A stretch of 64,000 bases of DNA from an uncultured Collinsella sp. (GCA_905194675.1 CAJJTG010000003.1:1-64000), one strand, 5' to 3'; positions 33,052 to 41,793 are shown, counted from the first letter of the stretch. Program-made: numbers and translations. The notes: generated by a model not told the origin, from the sequence alone.

Positions 33052-33784
33052 GACCGTCATTATGGGAACGGGCCGCATGGGCTCGCTCATCCGCTCTACC
33101 GCCGAAGGCATTGTCGACGCCGCCGGACAACCTGTTTTTGATATCGTCGCCCAAATCGGTTTTGACCTGTCCGAGCTCGCGAGCGCCCCGGCAGCCGACG
33201 TCATCATCGACTTCTCGAACGTCGTGACCTTCGATGCCGTCGTCGCCTATGTCGAGCGTACAGGCGCGGCGTTGGTCTCGGGCACTACAGGCTACACCCC
33301 CGAGCAGATGGATCGCCTGCGCGAGCTGGGTCAGAACGCACGCGTCATGCACTCTGGCAATTACTCCATCGGTATCGCAGCCCTGCGTCATCTGGTAGCA
33401 CAGGCCACACGCGAGCTGCCCGGCTTTGACTGCGAAATCGTCGAGACGCACCATAACCAAAAGGTCGACGCCCCCAGCGGCACTGCCAAGTTGCTGCTCG
33501 ATGCCGTCGTCGAAACCGAGCCCGAGGCAGGCTACCACCCCGTCTACGGACGCGAGGGCATGTGCGGCGCGCGCGACCCCAAGGAAATCGGTATGCACTC
33601 GCTGCGCGGCGGCACCGTCGCCGGCGTGCACGAGGTGAGCTTCTTTGGCCAGGACGAGGAGGTCACGCTCACGCATCGCGCCACGAGCCGTCAGATCTTC
33701 GTCAACGGCGCCCTGGCAGCCGCGCAGAAGCTCGTCACCCGCGAGCACGGCTTCTATACGTTCGACCAGGTCATGTTTGCCTAA
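33044..33784 (+). CDS. dapB: 4-hydroxy-tetrahydrodipicolinate reductase
   Basis: A 246-aa DapB. TTG 33044 overlaps the end of the fusion gene by 8 bp and is preceded by GGGAG; it gives IKTVIMGTGRMGSLI, the Rossmann NAD(P)H site. Further motifs are SGTTGYTPEQ, HSGNYSIG, and the catalytic-region ETHHNQKVDAPSGTA (His pair and Lys). It reduces the DapA product to tetrahydrodipicolinate. Length and motifs are complete, and translation is coupled to DapA. Confidence 0.94.
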   Translation: MIKTVIMGTGRMGSLIRSTAEGIVDAAGQPVFDIVAQIGFDLSELASAPAADVIIDFSNVVTFDAVVAYVERTGAALVSGTTGYTPEQMDRLRELGQNARVMHSGNYSIGIAALRHLVAQATRELPGFDCEIVETHHNQKVDAPSGTAKLLLDAVVETEPEAGYHPVYGREGMCGARDPKEIGMHSLRGGTVAGVHEVSFFGQDEEVTLTHRATSRQIFVNGALAAAQKLVTREHGFYTFDQVMFA

Positions 33785-33823
33785 CCAGGTATCTACCGTA
33801 CCCACGCAAAGGAGAAACAGCAT

Positions 33824-34543
33824 ATGAGTAACGCAGCCGAGATGGATGCCCAGGAGATTATCAATTACATCGCTACCGCGCCCAAGAAAACGCCCGTCAA
33901 ACTGTACGTGCGCGAAAGGCCGGGCATGAAAGTCCAGTGGGGCAATGCACACGTCTACGGCGGTCGTCGTGGCAAGACCGTCTTTGGTGACTGGGATGAG
34001 CTCAAGGCGATCCTCGACGCCAACGCCGGCTCCATCGACTACTACGACGTAGAGAACGACTGCCGCAACTCCGCCGTGCCCATGCTCGACCTCAAGGGCA
34101 TCAACGCCCGCATCGAGCCGGGCGCGATCATCCGCGACCGCGTCGAGATCGGCGACCGTGCCGTCATCATGATGGGTGCCATCATCAATATCGGCTCCGT
34201 CATCGGTGAGGGCTCCATGATCGACATGGGCGCCGTGCTGGGCGGCCGCGCCACCGTGGGTAAGAACTGCCACATCGGCGCCGGCACCGTGCTGGCAGGC
34301 GTCGTGGAGCCTGCCAGCGCCACGCCCGTCATCATCGAAGACGACGTTATGATCGGCGCCAACGCCGTGGTCCTGGAGGGCGTACACGTAGGCAAGGGCG
34401 CCGTCGTTGCCGCCGGCGCCGTGTGCGTCGAGGACGTCCCTGCCGGTGCCGTCGTGGCCGGTGTCCCCGCTCGTGTCATCAAGATGCGCGACGAGAAGAC
34501 CGACAGCAAGACCGGTCTCGAGGAAGGCCTGCGCCAGCTGTAG
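33824..34543 (+). CDS. dapH: Tetrahydrodipicolinate N-acetyltransferase
   Basis: A 239-aa acyltransferase. An N-terminal alpha/beta region (to about 90) precedes left-handed beta-helix hexapeptide repeats (about 95-215: IEPGAIIRDRVEIGDRAVIMMGAIINIGSVIG read as repeating I-G-x4 turns). The DapH marker VKLYVRERPGMKVQW at about 22-36 points to the acetyl, not succinyl, branch. AAAGGAG precedes the ATG. It is the last gene of the riboswitch operon and is followed by a hairpin right after its stop. Confidence 0.92.
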   Translation: MSNAAEMDAQEIINYIATAPKKTPVKLYVRERPGMKVQWGNAHVYGGRRGKTVFGDWDELKAILDANAGSIDYYDVENDCRNSAVPMLDLKGINARIEPGAIIRDRVEIGDRAVIMMGAIINIGSVIGEGSMIDMGAVLGGRATVGKNCHIGAGTVLAGVVEPASATPVIIEDDVMIGANAVVLEGVHVGKGAVVAAGAVCVEDVPAGAVVAGVPARVIKMRDEKTDSKTGLEEGLRQL

Positions 34544-34544
34544 G

Positions 34545-34572
34545 GTTACGCGGTTTTACCAAACCGCGTAAC
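34545..34572 (+). repeat. 28-bp hairpin repeat after dapH
   Basis: Perfect 12-bp arms GTTACGCGGTTT and AAACCGCGTAAC with loop TACC, two bases past the dapH stop. The identical sequence occurs reversed at 50433-50460, just past the stop of ettA. Both copies have the same orientation relative to the gene they follow, so a 3'-end role (stability or termination) is likely. Confidence 0.8.
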
Positions 34573-34729
34573 CAGCCGACGCTGCAAACGCCCCTAAGCG
34601 GCAATCTGACGTTCAATCGTCGGGCATGACCAAAAGGTCAATGCCCTCCTCTTTCACGTCACCTTGCTCGCTCTGGGGCGTTTTCGCTGACGTATGCTCA
34701 ACCTGTGGGGCAATTCAGCCCTAAACAAG
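34573..34729. other. Intergenic, mostly featureless
   Basis: No gene seen. One weak hairpin at about 34620-34650 (GGGCATGACC, AAAA, GGTCAATGCCC with a bulge). Confidence 0.4.
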
Positions 34730-34766
34730 AAGGCCGAGGCCCCAAGGAGCTTCGGCCTTTGTTTTT
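34730..34766. terminator. Terminator at convergent gene ends
   Basis: AAGGCCGAGGC/GCTTCGGCCTT (11 bp, one G-U pair) with an 8-nt loop, then TGTTTTT on the plus strand. On the minus strand it follows the nucleoid-protein gene. Confidence 0.7.
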
Positions 34767-34786
34767 CTGCAGCGTCCAAGCGCAGT

Positions 34787-35791
34787 TTATCTATTCTCGA
34801 TGCTGCCGATGTTTTTGAGCTCGATGGAGATGAGGCCGTTGGGTTCGTTGACGAACTCGATGTATTCGGAGTTCGAGCCCATCTCGGCCGGAAAGCTGAT
34901 CTCGATGCCCGTATCGGTACGAATCTTGTGGTTGCGCACGGCCGCACGCTCGACCTGCTTGCGCTCCACGGGCACACGCTCGGGCACCTTCTCTTCGGTC
35001 AGCGCCGCACGTACACTCTCCTTGATGACCGGCTCATCCTCAAAGACCTCATCGACGATATCCCAGGGCGGCAGCTCCTCATCGTCCTCAACCTTCTCGG
35101 CAACGGCAGCCTTAACCTTAGCGAGCGCTACGGCTGTATTGGCACCGTGCTCCTCGGCGACCTCCTCGACCACGCGCGTCACGGTGTCGATGACCTCCTT
35201 GCCCGACACGCCCGTATCGCACTGCAGCAGACCGTCGGGAATGAGCATACGGTCTTCGCCGGCAATCTTGCGCTTCTTGTCCACATAGCCGATCTCCATG
35301 GTGCTCGCGCGCACGATGGCATAGCTTGGCACCTTTTGGGAAGGATTCGGCAGGATAGCATAGTGGCGCGCGATGTCGTTGCGTACCTCGCCCTCCTCGC
35401 GGCCCACCTCGTGCATAAAGGCCTGTTTGGAGCCCAGCAGCATCACGGCAAACCAGCGGGCATCCTCGTCGTCGTCAAAGTCGGCCACGAGCACATCGGT
35501 GGACTCGGCTTTTTCGGCCTTGGTAAGCTCGGAGGAAATGAACTCCGCAATCTGCTGCGACAGGTCTACGAACTCGCGCTCGCCAAAGAAATAGCCCTTG
35601 AGCTCGCCGCCAAACGCAGAGTTCTCGGCAAACGTGGCGCGCTTATTGTCGGCCGAGGTTCGTGCGCGGCGCAGATGCGTGGTCACAAAGTTGCGCACGG
35701 TACGGCTCTCGATATCGAGCTCGCGCTGGCTCATGACGTTGACGGCAGAGTCAAAGTCCAGGATATGCAGAATCGCGTGATTGATTTTCAT
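34787..35791 (-). CDS. Nucleoid-associated protein, NdpA/YejK family
   Basis: A 334-aa protein resembling the 37-kDa nucleoid-associated family. It starts MKINHAILHILDFDSAVNVMSQ and continues with FVTTHLRRA, typical of the N-terminal region; DDDEDARWFAVMLL lies in the middle. No membrane segment or enzyme motif is seen. Family members bind DNA and are spermidine-nucleoid fraction proteins in E. coli; the function is poorly defined. ATG 35791 is favoured over one three codons earlier. It stands alone with a terminator downstream. Confidence 0.75.
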   Translation of the reverse strand: MKINHAILHILDFDSAVNVMSQRELDIESRTVRNFVTTHLRRARTSADNKRATFAENSAFGGELKGYFFGEREFVDLSQQIAEFISSELTKAEKAESTDVLVADFDDDEDARWFAVMLLGSKQAFMHEVGREEGEVRNDIARHYAILPNPSQKVPSYAIVRASTMEIGYVDKKRKIAGEDRMLIPDGLLQCDTGVSGKEVIDTVTRVVEEVAEEHGANTAVALAKVKAAVAEKVEDDEELPPWDIVDEVFEDEPVIKESVRAALTEEKVPERVPVERKQVERAAVRNHKIRTDTGIEISFPAEMGSNSEYIEFVNEPNGLISIELKNIGSIENR

Positions 35792-35866
35792 ATACGGCAT
35801 TCCGTTCTAGATCGATTTCGGCACGAACCAGTATAGCGGTCGAGCCCGCCCCAGGCGCATCGAAGC

Positions 35867-35899
35867 TTGGTGCATCGGGGACAGGTTGCTTTGCACCAA
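35867..35899 (+). repeat. TGGTGCA...GGGGACAGGTT repeat, right of DUF2974 gene
   Basis: TTGGTGCATCGGGGACAGGT, then TGCTTTGCACCAA. Ends TTGGTGCA and TGCACCAA pair. A second copy in the same orientation lies at 37081-37111, so the two bracket the DUF2974 gene. Confidence 0.7.
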
Positions 35900-35902
35900 T
35901 GG

Positions 35903-37063
35903 TTAGCGCAGGAGCTCGGACTGCCAAGCCTCGAGCTGTTCTGCCAAACTCTTGCCGGCAGTGGGCATGTCGATCTGGGGTCGTTTGGGCAGCAGTGCGC
36001 ATTTAAGGATTGCCACGATGGTCTGCGAGACAAAGCGTCGCGTATCCTCGTCAAAGCCTTGCGCAGCCTGGAGCATCACGGGCAGGCTCTCGCGCAGATT
36101 CCCGGCGATATCCGCAAACCGCTCAGCACCCGTAGCCTCAAACACGGAGAACAACGCATCTACAAAACGCTCGCGCTCGCTAGGTGACACTGCAAGCAGC
36201 ATCTCGCGAATGGAGCCATCAACGTATCGAGCACCGGCGGACAGGCGCTCACAGTACACGAAGTCGCGATCATCAACCACCCAGCTAAAGGGATTATGCT
36301 GCAGCAGGCTGAACTCGGTGCTCTCAACGATGGCATAGTCCTCCTGTGCCTCGAACATCATGCCAAAGATTGACGACCGAGGTAGCGTCTTGTCGATTCG
36401 ACCGGATAGGTCGGCGAAGGCGTTGCCGCTCAGAAACTCCTCGACGAAGCCCGGACCATCATGGGAATACGCCCGTTCGATTCGCTCACGGGCGACATCG
36501 GAGCACATCGCCGCACCGTACACCGCAAGGTTTCCACCCTTGGAATGACCTCCGCACAAAAGCGGCCCGTCAATCGCGTCCGCCGCCTCGTCTACATAAC
36601 GCGCCGCGGATTCCTGGGCCGGCACAGGACACCGGAACGCCATGTTAAAGTCCTCTTTCCAGCCCACAATCGTACTGTCGGTCCCCCGGAAGGAAAGATA
36701 GCTAAACCCCGCCGGAAACCGGAACGCCATGGCTGCAAACTGCTCTGTCGCTACCACATCGCTCACGGCACGATAACCGCAAACGTGCACGCCACGGTAG
36801 CGAGGGCTTGCTGCCACGGCCTCCAACAAGGCCCTGCTCCCCTCCGGATCCCACAGGTCGCCAATCATGTCCCGGTAGCACTCGGCACGCAGCAGCTCGC
36901 GTACGTCTAGGCCCTGCCAGTTCGTCAGCTCCGCCATATCACCCGGCAAACGCAAATAGGACAGCCACGCAAAGACCAGGCTATCCACCGCACAGAACGG
37001 CTGCTCCTCAAACGAATCAAACGTCGTCTGGGCATAGGTCAAAAAATTAGAGGAATCCGACAT
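35903..37063 (-). CDS. DUF2974 (Mbeg1-like) alpha/beta hydrolase
   Basis: A 386-aa cytoplasmic lipase-like protein. Family landmarks are DSLVFAWLSYLRLP near the start, YLSFRGTDSTIVGWKEDFNMAF (the FRGTD element) and the nucleophile elbow GGHSKGGNLAVYGA, with Ser in HSKGG. HDGPGF follows, the usual acid region, and the C-terminal third is helical. The ATG at 37063 follows GGGAGGGCC. Substrates of this family are not established. The gene is bracketed by two copies of a 31-33-bp repeat, which may mark movement or REP insertion on both sides. Confidence 0.88.
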   Translation of the reverse strand: MSDSSNFLTYAQTTFDSFEEQPFCAVDSLVFAWLSYLRLPGDMAELTNWQGLDVRELLRAECYRDMIGDLWDPEGSRALLEAVAASPRYRGVHVCGYRAVSDVVATEQFAAMAFRFPAGFSYLSFRGTDSTIVGWKEDFNMAFRCPVPAQESAARYVDEAADAIDGPLLCGGHSKGGNLAVYGAAMCSDVARERIERAYSHDGPGFVEEFLSGNAFADLSGRIDKTLPRSSIFGMMFEAQEDYAIVESTEFSLLQHNPFSWVVDDRDFVYCERLSAGARYVDGSIREMLLAVSPSERERFVDALFSVFEATGAERFADIAGNLRESLPVMLQAAQGFDEDTRRFVSQTIVAILKCALLPKRPQIDMPTAGKSLAEQLEAWQSELLR

Positions 37064-37080
37064 GGCCCTCCCATCAACTA

Positions 37081-37111
37081 TGGTGCATTGGGGTCAGGTT
37101 ACTTTGCATCA
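37081..37111 (+). repeat. TGGTGCA...GGGGTCAGGTT repeat, left of DUF2974 gene
   Basis: TGGTGCATTGGGGTCAGGTT, then ACTTTGCATCA; same orientation and core as 35867-35899, with diverged ends. It overlaps the upstream region of the DUF2974 gene and abuts the lactate dehydrogenase terminator. Confidence 0.65.
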
Positions 37112-37146
37112 AAAAGGCGCCCGGGCCGCGTGGACCCGGACGCCTT
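37111..37146 (-). terminator. Terminator of lactate dehydrogenase
   Basis: AAGGCGCCCGGG and CCCGGACGCCTT form a 12-bp stem with one mismatch. On the minus strand CTTTTTGATGC follows. Confidence 0.75.
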
Positions 37147-37174
37147 CATTGTAGCTTTTCGCTCTAGCGAGCTT

Positions 37175-37210
37175 GATTTAGCAGGAGAAGTCGATTTAGC
37201 AGGAGAAGTC
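37175..37210. repeat. 18-bp tandem duplication at the ldh 3' end
   Basis: GATTTAGCAGGAGAAGTC occurs twice in direct tandem. The inner copy encodes the last residues of the dehydrogenase (DFSC and its stop). The outer copy repeats the same coding words after the stop. Confidence 0.85.
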
Positions 37211-38146
37211 GACGCTGTCGATGATGTCCTTGAGGGCCTTTGCAGAGGCGGTGAGCTCATGCTGCTCGTCATCGTTCAGCGGCACGGGGACGCGGCAGAC
37301 AACGCCGTCGCGGCCAACGACGGTCGGCATGGAGATGGCAAGATCGGACAGGCCATACTCGCCCACCATGAGCGAGGAGACGGGCAGAACGGTCTGCTCG
37401 TCACGCATGACGGCGGTGCAGATGCGCTTGACGGCCATGGCGACGCCATAGTAGGTGGCGTGCTTCTTCTCGATGATGGTGTAGGCGGAGTTCTTGACGT
37501 CCTCGGCGATGCGCTTCTCGGCAGCCTCATGCTCCAGATGACCGTGAAGCTCGCAGAAGGTGTTCAGCGGAACGCCGGCAACCTGGGCGCTGGACCAAGC
37601 AACGAACTCGGAGTCGCCGTGCTCACCCATGACATAGGCCTGGACATCGCGCGGGTCGACCTCAACGTGGGCACCAAGCATCTGCTGCAGACGACCGGTG
37701 TCGAGCACGGTACCGGAGCCGATGACATGGCCCTCGGGCAGGCCGGACATCTTGATGGCGGCATAGGTCAGAACATCGACCGGGTTGGAGACGATGAGCA
37801 GAATGCCGTCGAAGCCGGACTTCTTAATCTCGGGGATAATGGACTTAAAGATGTTGACGTTCTTGTTGACCAGGTCCAAGCGGGTCTCACCGGGCTTCTG
37901 GGCAGCGCCAGCGGTGACGACGATCATGGCGGCGTCGGCGACATCGGAATAATCGCCGGCGTAGATCTTCATCGGCTCGGCAAACGTCATGCCGTGCGCG
38001 ATATCCAGAGCCTCACCCTCGGCGCGGTTCTTGTCCACGTCGATGAGGACCATCTCGGAGAACAGACCGCTCTGCATCAGCGCGAACGCCGAAGACGAAC
38101 CGACGAAACCGCAGCCGACAATAGCGACCTTCTTCTCGTTAACCAT
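37196..38146 (-). CDS. ldh: L-lactate dehydrogenase
   Basis: A 316-aa NAD-dependent L-LDH. ATG 38146 follows GGGAG and gives VNEKKVAIVGCGFVGSS (Rossmann GxGxxG). Substrate and catalytic residues are visible: TAGAAQKPGETRLDLV (active loop with the Gln that selects pyruvate over malate, followed by the substrate Arg), SNPVDVLTY, LDTGRLQ and GEHGDSEF (catalytic His). It regenerates NAD by reducing pyruvate in fermentation. Its last codons are duplicated just after the stop. Confidence 0.92.
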   Translation of the reverse strand: MVNEKKVAIVGCGFVGSSSAFALMQSGLFSEMVLIDVDKNRAEGEALDIAHGMTFAEPMKIYAGDYSDVADAAMIVVTAGAAQKPGETRLDLVNKNVNIFKSIIPEIKKSGFDGILLIVSNPVDVLTYAAIKMSGLPEGHVIGSGTVLDTGRLQQMLGAHVEVDPRDVQAYVMGEHGDSEFVAWSSAQVAGVPLNTFCELHGHLEHEAAEKRIAEDVKNSAYTIIEKKHATYYGVAMAVKRICTAVMRDEQTVLPVSSLMVGEYGLSDLAISMPTVVGRDGVVCRVPVPLNDDEQHELTASAKALKDIIDSVDFSC

Positions 38147-38171
38147 TAGAAACTCCCATCTCTCTCCACAA

Positions 38172-38204
38172 GCAAGCCGCCCGGGAACGACCCGAGCGGC
38201 TTGC
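38172..38204 (-). promoter_or_regulatory. Hairpin in the ldh leader
   Basis: GCAAGCCGCCCGGG pairs with CCCGAGCGGCTTGC (14 bp, one G-T/mismatch) across a 5-nt loop. It ends 26 bases before the ldh ATG, too close for a promoter to sit after it, so it is probably in the ldh 5' leader. It could also end the upstream aminotransferase transcript. Confidence 0.5.
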
Positions 38205-38347
38205 CGTAATCCCAATACATCCAATCGGGACTTTGATTATGCTCCTATTCGCAGCCAAAAATCGACCGTTTACCGAAATTGTTTGCAGGATTCGTAAAAT
38301 AACTGCACGAAATCGGTTTCGAGCTATTGACGAGGCGAAATAGCTTT

Positions 38348-39511
38348 CTAATACAGGCCCGCCTCGCGAATGGCCTCGACAGCCAAAGCAATCTGATCGG
38401 GCGGCAGGACCAGCGCCATGCGCACGTGTCCCTCGCCCGAAGGACCAAAGCTCGCGCCCGGCGTCACCACAACGCCGGCCTTCTCCATAAGCTCCTCGCA
38501 AAACGCCATGGAATCGGTGCGACCACCGGGAAGCTTGGCCCACACAAACATAGAGCCATGCGCGTTGGGACGCTCCCAGCCCAAGTTCTCAAGACCGTCG
38601 CACAGGGCATCACGGCGCTCCTGGTACTTCAGACGCTGCGCCTCGACCTCATCGCGCGGACCGCTCAAGCAGGCGATAGCAGCCTTCTGGATCGGGAAGA
38701 ACATACCAAAGTCGATCTGGCCGCGCAGCTTGGCAAAGGCAGAGACCACGTCCTCGCGGCCGACCAAAAAGCCGATACGCGCACCGGTAACGTTAAACGA
38801 CTTGGAAAGCGAGAAGAACTCCACGCCCACCTCAAGCGCACCAGGATACTGCAAGAAGCTTCCGCCCGGCTCGCCGTCGAACACGATGTCGGAGTACGCG
38901 TTGTCATGGACGATGAGCAGGTCGTGCTCGCGGGCGAAAGCGATGATCTCCTCGTAGACCTCGGGCGTGCCCACCGAGCCAACCGGGTTCGCGGGCAACG
39001 ACACGATCATATACTTGGCACGATCGGCCACCTCGGGATCGATGCCCGCCACATAGGGCAGGTAATTATGCTCGGCGACCAACGGATAGTACTCGAGCTT
39101 GGCATCGGCAATCTTGGCGCCCGCCTCAAAGACCGGGTAGCACGGATCGGGAACCAAAATGGTGTCACCCGGATCGAGCAGGGCCAGGCCCAAATGGCCC
39201 ACGCCCTCCTGCGTGCCGTTGCACGACTGCACCATAGACGGCGTAATGCCCGAAACGCCAAAGCGGCGCTCATAGTAATCGCACACGGCTTGCTTGAGTT
39301 CGGGCAGGTCGCGCAGGGCATACTTCCACATCTCGGGGTCCTGGGCCGCTTGCGTGAGCGCCTCGACCACGTGGTCGTACGGCTTAAAGTCGGGCGTGCC
39401 CACGCTCATGTTGTAAATGGTCTTGCCCTGAGCCTTCAGCGCAAGCAGTTTGTTGTTGAGCGAGGCGAAGACCTCCGCGCCAAAGCGGTCGAGACGCTGC
39501 GATGCCTGCAT
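38348..39511 (-). CDS. Class I/II aminotransferase, PatA/DapC-like
   Basis: A 387-aa fold-I PLP aminotransferase; ATG 39511 follows GGAAGGTGG. Marks are NMSVGTPDFKPYDHVVEAL, YALRDLPELKQAV, LVPDPCYPVFEAG, LPANPVGSVGT, HDNAYSDIVFDG, the PLP lysine in SLSKSFNVTGARIGF, and RMALVLP. This subgroup includes B. subtilis PatA (N-acetyl-L,L-DAP aminotransferase) and L,L-DAP aminotransferases. With dapH 4 kb away, the missing transamination step of the acetyl-DAP route is a reasonable role. Aspartate/aromatic aminotransferases are alternatives. Confidence 0.87.
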   Translation of the reverse strand: MQASQRLDRFGAEVFASLNNKLLALKAQGKTIYNMSVGTPDFKPYDHVVEALTQAAQDPEMWKYALRDLPELKQAVCDYYERRFGVSGITPSMVQSCNGTQEGVGHLGLALLDPGDTILVPDPCYPVFEAGAKIADAKLEYYPLVAEHNYLPYVAGIDPEVADRAKYMIVSLPANPVGSVGTPEVYEEIIAFAREHDLLIVHDNAYSDIVFDGEPGGSFLQYPGALEVGVEFFSLSKSFNVTGARIGFLVGREDVVSAFAKLRGQIDFGMFFPIQKAAIACLSGPRDEVEAQRLKYQERRDALCDGLENLGWERPNAHGSMFVWAKLPGGRTDSMAFCEELMEKAGVVVTPGASFGPSGEGHVRMALVLPPDQIALAVEAIREAGLY

Positions 39512-39529
39512 GGTGCCACCTTCCGATAT

Positions 39530-39559
39530 AAAAAAGCGGCGCTCCGACAAGAGCGCCGC
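39530..39559 (-). terminator. Terminator of NAD synthetase
   Basis: Perfect 9-bp arms GCGGCGCTC and GAGCGCCGC, followed on the minus strand by TTTTTTATA. It lies between nadE and the aminotransferase start. Confidence 0.8.
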
Positions 39560-39628
39560 GCGATACGGGCCATCAGATTGCAAAAGTGTAACGCTTGCAA
39601 CCCCCGTATTGGTTCAATTTAGCCAACC

Positions 39629-41629
39629 TTAGTCAACTGGATTGAGCGCGTCGATCTGCGCAAGCCACAGACGCGAGCTGGCGTCACTCGGCATACGCCA
39701 ATCGCCGCGCGGGCTGAGCGTCACCGAACCCACCTTGGGGCCATCGGGCAGGCAGCTGCGCTTAAACTGCTGGGCAAAGAAGCGACGATAGAACGTACGC
39801 AGCCACGCGTGGACGGTCTTGGCGTCGTAGACACCCTCGAAACTCTTGAGCGCCATGCGGTAGATCTTGCCCGGCTCAAAGCCAAAACGCAGCAAGTAGT
39901 AGAGGAAGTAGTCGTGCAACTCGTACGGGCCCACCAAATCCTCAGTCTTCTGCGCAATCTCGCCGTCGCCCGTGGGCGGCAGAAGCTCGGGGGACACCGG
40001 CGTGTCGAGGATATCGAGCAAAACCTCGGCAATACGCCCGCCAAAGACATCAGCCGCATAACGCACCAAGTGACGCACGAGTGTCTTGGGCACGCTCGCG
40101 TTGACGGCGTACATGCTCATGTGGTCGCCGTTATAGGTAGCCCAGCCGAGTGCCAACTCCGACAGGTCACCCGTGCCGATGACAAAACCGCCAGCCTGGT
40201 TGGCCAGATCCATCAGAATCTGCGTACGCTCGCGGGCCTGGCTGTTCTCGTAGGTCACGTCCTGCACGGTCGGATCGTGCTCAATGTCCTTGAAGTGCTG
40301 CTCCACAGCCGCGTGGATCGAAACCTCGCGGAAGCTCACGCCCAGGTCGCGCGCGAGCGACTCGGCGTTGGACTTAGTGCGATGCGTCGTGCCAAAGCCG
40401 GGCATGGACACGGCAGTGATGCCCGTGCGCGGCAGCCCCAGCGCATCGAAGGCACGCACGGTCACGAGTAGCGCCAGTGTGGAATCGAGGCCGCCGGAAA
40501 GGCCGATGACGGCAGCCTTGGTACCCGTATGGGCAAGGCGGGTCTTGAGGCCCGCAGTCTGCAGATTGAGAATAGTCTCGCAACGCTCGGCCAGATCACC
40601 GTGGTCGGCCGGCACAAAAGGCGCGCGAGGGAAAACGCGGTCGATATCGCAGGCATCGCGCAGGACAGGCTCTTTGGCCAGCACGCCCTCAAAAGAAAAC
40701 TCAACGGTCGTGGCCTCCGGCGCATCGTCCGCGCGCGCCCACGTCGTCGAGCGACGGCGCTCGGCAACCAGGCGGTCAAGATCGACATCGGCGATGGCCA
40801 TATCGCAGGTAAGCAGTTTGGTCGCGGCGAGCTTGGAGCCGTTTTCGTAGACGAGGTTCTCGCCCGCAAAGACCATATCGGTCGTGGACTCACCCTCGCT
40901 CGCGTCCGCGTAGGCATAGGCGCAGTACAGGCGTGCACTTTGGTTAGAGATAAGGCTGCGGCGGTAATCCGCTTTGCCGATGATCTCGTCCGAGGCCGAC
41001 GGGTTGAGAATCACCGTCGCACCGGCAAGCGCCATCTCGGTCGAAGGAGGCGCCGGCACCCACAGGTCCTCGCAGACCTCAACGCCCAGCACCAGGTCCT
41101 CGGCGCCCTCATCACAGCAACGGTAGACAAGCCCCGAGCCCAACGGGACCGGACCCTGACCGGCAAATTCAAGCCAAACGGGATCGGTAGGTGCCGGAGC
41201 AAACCAACGGCGCTCATAGAACTCGCCATAGTTGGGCAAATACTTCTTGGCCGTGAGGCCCAAAAGCTCGCCCGCGCAGCACACAGCGACGCAGTTGTAG
41301 ATATTCTCGGCAACCGCAACGGGAAGACCAATGGTAAAGACAATCGGCAGCTCACGAGTCTCGTCGAGGATATGCACCAGAGCAGCCTCGCAGGCATGCA
41401 GCAGTGTGCGGTTATGGAACAGATCGGCCGCGGTATAGCCGGTCAGGTTAAGCTCGGGCAGCACCAGCGCGCGAACGCCACGCTCGGCAGCCTCACGCAC
41501 GGCAGCCAACGCCACCTCGGCATTGCCCTCGACATCGGCCACGCGAATCCGCGGCGACGCCGCCGCCACACGCAAAAAGCCGTCGTTCTTATTAGCCGAA
41601 ACGCAGCATTGCCTTGTTGATCTGGACAC
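39629..41629 (-). CDS. nadE: Glutamine-dependent NAD+ synthetase
   Basis: A 666-aa two-domain enzyme. The N-terminal nitrilase-type glutaminase (about 20-285) has the catalytic Glu in LVLPELNLTGY, Lys in AKKYLPNYGEFYE and Cys in GVEVCEDLWVP. The C-terminal synthetase (about 330-660) has the ATP pyrophosphatase loop IGLSGGLDSTLAL and IGTGDLSELALGW. It amidates nicotinate adenine dinucleotide using glutamine-derived ammonia. GTG 41629 is the likely start, with AAGGGG upstream. It is a monocistronic gene with its own terminator. Confidence 0.94.
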   Translation of the reverse strand: MSRSTRQCCVSANKNDGFLRVAAASPRIRVADVEGNAEVALAAVREAAERGVRALVLPELNLTGYTAADLFHNRTLLHACEAALVHILDETRELPIVFTIGLPVAVAENIYNCVAVCCAGELLGLTAKKYLPNYGEFYERRWFAPAPTDPVWLEFAGQGPVPLGSGLVYRCCDEGAEDLVLGVEVCEDLWVPAPPSTEMALAGATVILNPSASDEIIGKADYRRSLISNQSARLYCAYAYADASEGESTTDMVFAGENLVYENGSKLAATKLLTCDMAIADVDLDRLVAERRRSTTWARADDAPEATTVEFSFEGVLAKEPVLRDACDIDRVFPRAPFVPADHGDLAERCETILNLQTAGLKTRLAHTGTKAAVIGLSGGLDSTLALLVTVRAFDALGLPRTGITAVSMPGFGTTHRTKSNAESLARDLGVSFREVSIHAAVEQHFKDIEHDPTVQDVTYENSQARERTQILMDLANQAGGFVIGTGDLSELALGWATYNGDHMSMYAVNASVPKTLVRHLVRYAADVFGGRIAEVLLDILDTPVSPELLPPTGDGEIAQKTEDLVGPYELHDYFLYYLLRFGFEPGKIYRMALKSFEGVYDAKTVHAWLRTFYRRFFAQQFKRSCLPDGPKVGSVTLSPRGDWRMPSDASSRLWLAQIDALNPVD

Positions 41630-41756
41630 TGGAGGCCCCTTCTACCCTGAGATTCAGTCTAACGGACGTTCACATATCTCTAACTAGCCAAAGCAACCTC
41701 CCAGTTTACTGAGACGCCAACCTGTGCTAAGAGCATGTATTCCAAAAATATCTTTA
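41630..41756. other. Intergenic between nadE and the foreign island
   Basis: About 130 bp containing the presumed nadE promoter on the minus strand. Base composition turns AT-rich toward 41756, the edge of the island. Confidence 0.4.
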
Positions 41757-41793
41757 ATTAAAAAAGGAGAAATCGATAATCGACTTCTCCTTT
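41757..41793 (-). terminator. Terminator of the island operon
   Basis: Arms AAAGGAGAA and TTCTCCTTT around a 13-nt loop that contains ATCGAT. On the minus strand TTTTAATTAAA follows. It lies 25 bp past the 36-aa peptide gene and marks the 3' end of the island transcription unit. Confidence 0.8.

Noticed and set aside
33014..34387. 457-codon minus-strand frame opposite dapB and dapH
   Set aside because: Low-complexity Asp/Gly/Val/His composition; the plus strand carries unmistakable enzymes.
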